Assembly (NCBI RefSeq): GCF_945605565.1
Contig: NZ_OX216966.1
Span: 1,795,501-1,859,500, forward strand
Reading direction: 5' to 3'
From: Paenibacillus dendritiformis
GTDB taxonomy: Bacteria > Bacillota > Bacilli > Paenibacillales > Paenibacillaceae
Length of the DNA: 64,000 nt
The position numbers were made by a program, and so were the translations under genes. How positions within the stretch are numbered: position 1 is the stretch's first letter; every line of letters starts with the position of its first letter. This document shows, one piece after another, positions 60,127 to 64,000 of this stretch. The notes under the pieces were generated by a model. The model saw only the letters and a list, made by a program, of their open reading frames with translations, ran no database searches and had not been told where the DNA came from.

Positions 60127-61017
60127 ATGGAGAACATAGACTTGAGGACATTTAAAAAAGTATATATCGAGATTACAAGCATCTGTAATCTGGCCTGCAG
60201 CTTCTGTCCGCAGACGGAACGGAAAGCGCAGTTCGTCCAGCTCGACGCGTTCCATCGTATTCTTGACCAGATTAAGCCGCATACGCGCCATATCTACCTT
60301 CATGTCAAAGGCGAGCCGCTGCTCCATCCCCGCATTGATGAACTGCTGGACGCCAGCCATGAGAAAGGGTTCAAGGTCAATATTACGACCAACGGCACGC
60401 TGATCCGGAAGAACCGGCACAAGCTGCTCGGCAAGCCGGCGCTTCGGCAGATGAACTTCTCGCTCCATAGCTTCGACGGGCATGAAGGATCGGAGAATCG
60501 GGAGCAATACTTGTCCGATATTTTATCCTTCGTGCGGGAGGCGGCTGAGCACCAAGTGATCTTTTCCTTCCGGTTATGGAATCTCAATCCGGCGCATGCC
60601 ACGTCGCTCCAGAAGCGAAGGAACCGAGAGACCTTAGAGATGCTGGAGAAGGAATTTAACCTGGACTACCATATCGAAGAAAAGGTGGTGCCCGGGGGAG
60701 GCATCCAAATCGCGGATCGCATTTACTTGAATCAGGATTATGAATTCCAATGGCCGAGCCTGGATGCGCCGGAAGATGACGGCAAGGGCTTCTGTCATGC
60801 GCTCCGAAGCCAGGCGGCGGTGCTGGTTGACGGAACGGTCGTCCCGTGTTGTCTGGACGGCGAAGGCATCATTCGCTTGGGCAATGTTCACCATGCTCCT
60901 TTTGCCGAGATCGTGGAGGGCGAGCGCGCGAGCCGGCTGTATGAAGGATTTTCGCGTAGAGAAGCCGTTGAAGAATTATGCCGGAAATGCGGCTACCGCA
61001 AAAGATTCGGAACATAA
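60127..61017 (+). CDS. Radical SAM protein with SPASM-like C-terminus
   Basis: 296 residues from ATG 60127; no start in this frame has a good ribosome binding site, and ATG 60100, which overlaps a TATAAT, is the alternative. The radical SAM 4Fe-4S motif is CNLACSFC (Cys20, Cys24, Cys27), followed by HVKGEPLLHP and NITTNGTLIRKN. The C-terminal part has DGTVVPCCLDGEG and LCRKCGYRKR, a SPASM/twitch-like auxiliary cluster. Such enzymes modify peptides, tRNA or cofactors. No precursor peptide is obvious beside it, although the Cys-rich repeat protein is just upstream. Substrate unknown. Confidence 0.85.
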   Translation: MENIDLRTFKKVYIEITSICNLACSFCPQTERKAQFVQLDAFHRILDQIKPHTRHIYLHVKGEPLLHPRIDELLDASHEKGFKVNITTNGTLIRKNRHKLLGKPALRQMNFSLHSFDGHEGSENREQYLSDILSFVREAAEHQVIFSFRLWNLNPAHATSLQKRRNRETLEMLEKEFNLDYHIEEKVVPGGGIQIADRIYLNQDYEFQWPSLDAPEDDGKGFCHALRSQAAVLVDGTVVPCCLDGEGIIRLGNVHHAPFAEIVEGERASRLYEGFSRREAVEELCRKCGYRKRFGT

Positions 61018-61029
61018 TGTAAGGTATCG

Positions 61030-61052
61030 AAAAAGGACGCCGGCTGGCGTCC
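61030..61052 (-). terminator. Terminator for the crystallin-like gene
   Basis: GGACGCC (61035-61041) pairs with GGCGTCC (61046-61052). On the minus strand the stem is followed by five T (61034-61030). It may also end the radical SAM transcript from the other side. Confidence 0.75.
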
Positions 61053-61076
61053 TATTGTCTTGATCCCAGGCTTGGA

Positions 61077-61451
61077 TTATTGCCGAATAATGAGAATATC
61101 CCGCGGCGGGATGCCCGTCCGTTGAATCGTGTTTATCTCGGAATCGGTCAATCTGCGGCCTACCAGGATGAAGGAAGAAGTCGCATTGTTGAAATTGAAC
61201 CGGCCCAGGTTCGCTACATTCTGGCTTCCCCGGAACACGCGGAAAGAGCCCTGGAAGTTGATCCGCGAGAATAACACCAAGGTCACCTCATTCGCTTTGA
61301 CCACATTGCGAAGCCGGAAGCTGGAGAGAACATTGTTGAACCGGAACGCACCCAAATCCCGAACCGCTACTCCTCCGCGGCGGAATACAATCCGTCTTCC
61401 TGTAAAGTTAATCCCGCTGAAAATAGCGAGCCTGACATTTCGATTGGTCAT
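61077..61451 (-). CDS. Beta/gamma-crystallin-like small protein
   Basis: 124 residues made of two similar units, VRLAIFSGINFTGRRIVF (about 6-23) through NNVLSSFRL and VTLVLFSRINFQGSFRVF (about 56-73) through NNATSSFIL. The F-x-G-x-x-x-x-F spacing and the closing NNxxSSF motif follow the Greek-key beta/gamma-crystallin pattern, in which N/D-N-x-x-S-S often binds calcium. A basic tail follows. AAGGAG precedes the start. No signal peptide. Related small proteins in Bacillota are often linked to sporulation or the envelope; the role here is unknown. Confidence 0.7.
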   Translation of the reverse strand: MTNRNVRLAIFSGINFTGRRIVFRRGGVAVRDLGAFRFNNVLSSFRLRNVVKANEVTLVLFSRINFQGSFRVFRGSQNVANLGRFNFNNATSSFILVGRRLTDSEINTIQRTGIPPRDILIIRQ

Positions 61452-61699
61452 GATCGTATCACTCCTTCGTGTAAAGTACTAACAGTATATGAGGGGGGTT
61501 ACAATCGGTTTAGACGTTTGGTGGCGGGGAAGCGCTCGTTTTTTGTTGTTCCTGTCCAGCGAACAACATTGCCGTTGATGGATGATATAATAGGTATGGA
61601 TTTTAAGGTTTTCTTGAAAAACGATAGATCAAGCAGCCTGATGTGCATTACGCTCATATGAACCGATTTCAATTCATGATGAGAAGCGAGGACAGACCT

Positions 61700-63577
61700 A
61701 TGATGAACCGCAACCGTGAGATCCATTTTGCTGAGCTGGAGCTGGAGGGCGGCGAGGAGGCCGTAATGGCGATTCCGCCCAGATCGGACACGGATAAGCC
61801 GGCTCCCCGGAATCGCATCGCGGATCAAGAGGCGGCGTTCAACCTGGCGCTCAGCCCTTTTACAACAACCAAAGAGAAGCGATTCGTTGAACAGGCCCGC
61901 CAGTGGGAATGGCATGTTGAGCCGCCGGCTCCCTTTGTTCCGTTCATGTGCTACTGGCCGGAATATAAGGATATGTCGGAAGGGCAGACGCGATGGTACT
62001 TTTATTGGCGGAATGAAGTTCGGGAAGGGCAATACCCGCCCACTGGACTGTCCTATCTGTTTCTTGTCATCTATGAACTGATTAACGGAATCGGCTGGAG
62101 GGAGCCAGTGCAGGGCTATTCGCTGATGAAGGAGATCTGGATCGCTTATCGGGAAGCGTTCCCGAAGCTGGATGATTATTTGCCCGATTGGCTTATGGAC
62201 TTCATCCTTGTCCACCGTCTTGACGTCTCTGTCCGCGATGTCACGGCGATTGCCCCATGCTGTGTGTCCGGCGATGCGCTCGAATGGGAGCTGATGGACC
62301 GGTTCCGGAGCGAACCGCCGGATCTCCCGCTTGAAGCGGCGGCCCTGCTGTCGGACTATAATGTCATGCGAAGCAAGTTCTACGCCAATGGTGGACATGC
62401 CGTCTTGAACACATATATCCCCAAAGTATTCGCGGCTGTAGATGGATATATAAGCAAAAAATATGGCGCGCGCCTGATTGAGCGGCTCGATCCCGGCGAA
62501 CCGGCAAGAAGGGAGCGATACTTGTTCCGCAGCGCCGTGTATGACTCCACGCTGTACGGCATCAGTACGGCAATCGAGTTTGTCCCGGTCAGTTCCCATG
62601 GGCCGCTGCGCGCCTTCGTAACCCAGCTCATCCGGTTAACCGAGAATACGCTGCGCGGACTATGCGGGTACAAGGGCAGATTGCGCGGCATCGCCGTCGA
62701 AGAGGAGATCGCTGCTCTCGTTCAGCGGTATCTGGAGCGGGAGGTTGGACGATCCGCCTCTGCGGAACAGGCAGGACCTGCCGTTCGCATTAATGCGGAC
62801 AAGCTGGCTCGGCTTCAATCCGATTCGGATAAAGTGCGCGACCTGCTTACGGTGACGGAGGAAATGGGTGAGCCGGAAGGTGGGAGCCGGATCGGGGGAC
62901 GGGAGCATAGTGAGCCACCCGGGGCGGGGACAGCCGGGCAGCGCGGCGAGCCGGAGGGACGGTGCGCCGAACCGGATGAAGTCCAGACGCTGCTGAGCCG
63001 GCTGACGGAGGAGCAGCTTCAGCTGCTGGCTGCGTTGATGGCCAATGGCGGGGAGCTGGACGGACAGGCGATTGGAAAGCAGGCTCCCTCCATCATGATC
63101 GATCTGGCGATGGATGAGATTAACGAAGCGGCCTTGGATGTGCTCGGCAATCTGGTCATCGAGGAGGAATCCGGATGGATCAGAATTGCAGAGGACTATC
63201 GGGAGGAGCTGGCGTCTATTGCCACTAGCGATCGTCCCGCTGCGCTGCCGTCCGGGCTTGGAGATGGCGCTGAGGACAAGGAGGCTGACCCTGACGGGAG
63301 GAATATCGTGCCCTCAGGGCAGCTCGACGGCCTGGACGAGGAATGGGTTCAATTCGCTCGTTCCCTGGAACCGGTGCATCGGCAAGCTCTGCAGGCTCTG
63401 CTGGCAGGAGAGGAGCATCGTTCGTTGATGAAGATCGCCGAGGCGCACGGTACGATGGCCGAGGTGCTTATCGATGAGATCAATGCCGCCTCCATGGAGT
63501 TTATCGGGGACCTGATCATTGATGGGGATGCGATTGCAGATGACTATCTCCCTATGATTGAGAAATTGGCGAGGTGA
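61700..63577 (+). CDS. TerB-N/TerB-C domain protein
   Basis: About 625 residues if ATG 61700 is used (GAGGA seven bases upstream); the frame extends to GTG 61643. The N-terminal half carries the TerB-N type region (QWEWHVEPPAPFVPFMCYWP, TRWYFYWRNEVREGQYPPTG, YLFLVIYELINGIGW). After a Gly/Glu-rich linker two TerB-C-like repeats follow (about 435-508 and 556-625), each with an LL(x)ALxA helix, a DEIN motif and a hydrophobic strand. Such proteins accompany ATPases and helicases in stress or phage-defence islands. The ATPase gene starts seven bases later. Biochemical function unknown. Confidence 0.75.
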   Translation: MMNRNREIHFAELELEGGEEAVMAIPPRSDTDKPAPRNRIADQEAAFNLALSPFTTTKEKRFVEQARQWEWHVEPPAPFVPFMCYWPEYKDMSEGQTRWYFYWRNEVREGQYPPTGLSYLFLVIYELINGIGWREPVQGYSLMKEIWIAYREAFPKLDDYLPDWLMDFILVHRLDVSVRDVTAIAPCCVSGDALEWELMDRFRSEPPDLPLEAAALLSDYNVMRSKFYANGGHAVLNTYIPKVFAAVDGYISKKYGARLIERLDPGEPARRERYLFRSAVYDSTLYGISTAIEFVPVSSHGPLRAFVTQLIRLTENTLRGLCGYKGRLRGIAVEEEIAALVQRYLEREVGRSASAEQAGPAVRINADKLARLQSDSDKVRDLLTVTEEMGEPEGGSRIGGREHSEPPGAGTAGQRGEPEGRCAEPDEVQTLLSRLTEEQLQLLAALMANGGELDGQAIGKQAPSIMIDLAMDEINEAALDVLGNLVIEEESGWIRIAEDYREELASIATSDRPAALPSGLGDGAEDKEADPDGRNIVPSGQLDGLDEEWVQFARSLEPVHRQALQALLAGEEHRSLMKIAEAHGTMAEVLIDEINAASMEFIGDLIIDGDAIADDYLPMIEKLAR

Positions 63578-63583
63578 AGAACC

Positions 63584-64000
63584 ATGATAGATAAGAAAAT
63601 CCCGAAGCGCGTCACGACGGCGCTTATTAACTCCTTGACCGCCGGCGTCGTGCCGCGGATTGGGCTGGAGCATATCGCCGTCGGCCGCAAGCCGGAGATT
63701 GAAGCCATTCTTCGCGACCTGGACAATGTGGCCGAGGGAGGAGCGGCATTCAAGCTCGTGACGGGACGCTATGGGAGCGGGAAGAGCTTCCTGCTGCAGA
63801 TGATTCGCAACTATGCGATGGACCGCAACTTCGTCGTTGCCGACGGCGATCTGTCGCCGGAACGGAGACTGGTTGGCACGAAGGGACAGGGACTGGCCAC
63901 GTACCGCGAGCTCATGATGAATCTATCGACGCGCACCCGGCCGGACGGAGGGGCGCTGGAGACGATTCTGCAGCGATGGATTGCTTCGATTCAACAGCAG
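63584..64000 (+). CDS. ATPase, BrxD/DUF2791-like (5' part, runs off the window)
   Basis: The first 139 codons are present; the gene continues past 64000. It begins MIDKKIPKRVTTALINSLTA, with VPRIGLEHIAVGR and the Walker A loop GRYGSGKS (61-68), then VVADGDLSPERRL. This is the opening typical of BREX-type BrxD (DUF2791) ATP-binding proteins. GAGGTG precedes ATG 63584, seven bases after the TerB-domain gene, so the two are co-transcribed. In known islands of this kind a DEAD/DEAH helicase usually follows; whether it does here cannot be seen. Confidence 0.72.
   Translation, partial: MIDKKIPKRVTTALINSLTAGVVPRIGLEHIAVGRKPEIEAILRDLDNVAEGGAAFKLVTGRYGSGKSFLLQMIRNYAMDRNFVVADGDLSPERRLVGTKGQGLATYRELMMNLSTRTRPDGGALETILQRWIASIQQQ

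Overview
The window looks like the chromosome of a Paenibacillus-type member of the Bacillota. Most genes have strong AGGAGG-like ribosome binding sites. There is a Bacillus-style FadR/fadNAE/etfBA fatty-acid regulon, a ComP/ComA-like two-component pair and sporulation-type surface proteins. By eye the first 8 kb are more AT-rich and mosaic, and the rest is GC-rich with long co-oriented operons. No rRNA, tRNA, insertion sequence, prophage or CRISPR array was seen.

1-8 kb is an accessory region. It holds two terminators, a broken Rhs/YD-repeat fragment, endonuclease V, an unknown small protein and then two peptide-signalling-like loci side by side. The first is a helix-turn-helix/TPR regulator (PlcR/Rgg-like layout) divergent from a 46-residue exported peptide. 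The second is a 28-residue peptide with a strong ribosome binding site, a CPBP intramembrane protease whose start site lies inside a perfect hairpin, a PDZ-containing multi-spanning histidine kinase and a NarL/ComA-type regulator. These two loci, and especially the second, are the best candidates here for an undescribed system.

8-29.5 kb is a roughly 20-kb collinear gene set for aromatic acid catabolism. A TrpXYZ-like ABC importer is followed by a complete 2-oxoacid dehydrogenase (E1 alpha, E1 beta, E2, E3). Next come paaABCD, an aldehyde dehydrogenase, an EthD-like protein, thioesterases, paaK, three enoyl-CoA hydratase/isomerase paralogues, two 3-hydroxyacyl-CoA dehydrogenase-like proteins and a thiolase, then the regulator gene paaX. 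Overlapping starts suggest one operon running from an aromatic amino or oxo acid to phenylacetyl-CoA and on to acetyl-CoA and succinyl-CoA. No paaE or paaZ fusion is visible.

29.6-42.7 kb is the beta-oxidation regulon. fadR-etfB-etfA lie on the minus strand, divergent from fadF, with a perfect FadR-type palindrome between them. fadN, fadA, fadE, an acyl-CoA ligase and a thioesterase follow on the plus strand. Two copies of one 70-bp palindromic repeat lie in opposite orientation at 31.6 and 38.6 kb.

42.9-58.5 kb carries a CapA-like protein, a GH5 glycosidase without signal peptide, a small clan-CD-like His/Cys protein, a repeat-rich intergenic stretch (a 15-bp tandem array) and an enolase-superfamily enzyme. 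A sugar importer locus without its own ATPase follows, with an alpha/alpha-toroid protein, an MDR oxidoreductase, an RpiR regulator and an unusual regulator. A secreted discoidin/DUF4855 protein ends this block. 59-64 kb holds a His/Cys-repeat coat-like protein, a radical SAM enzyme, a beta/gamma-crystallin-like protein and a TerB-domain protein. Beside the last is the start of a BrxD-like ATPase that runs off the window and may be the edge of a defence module.
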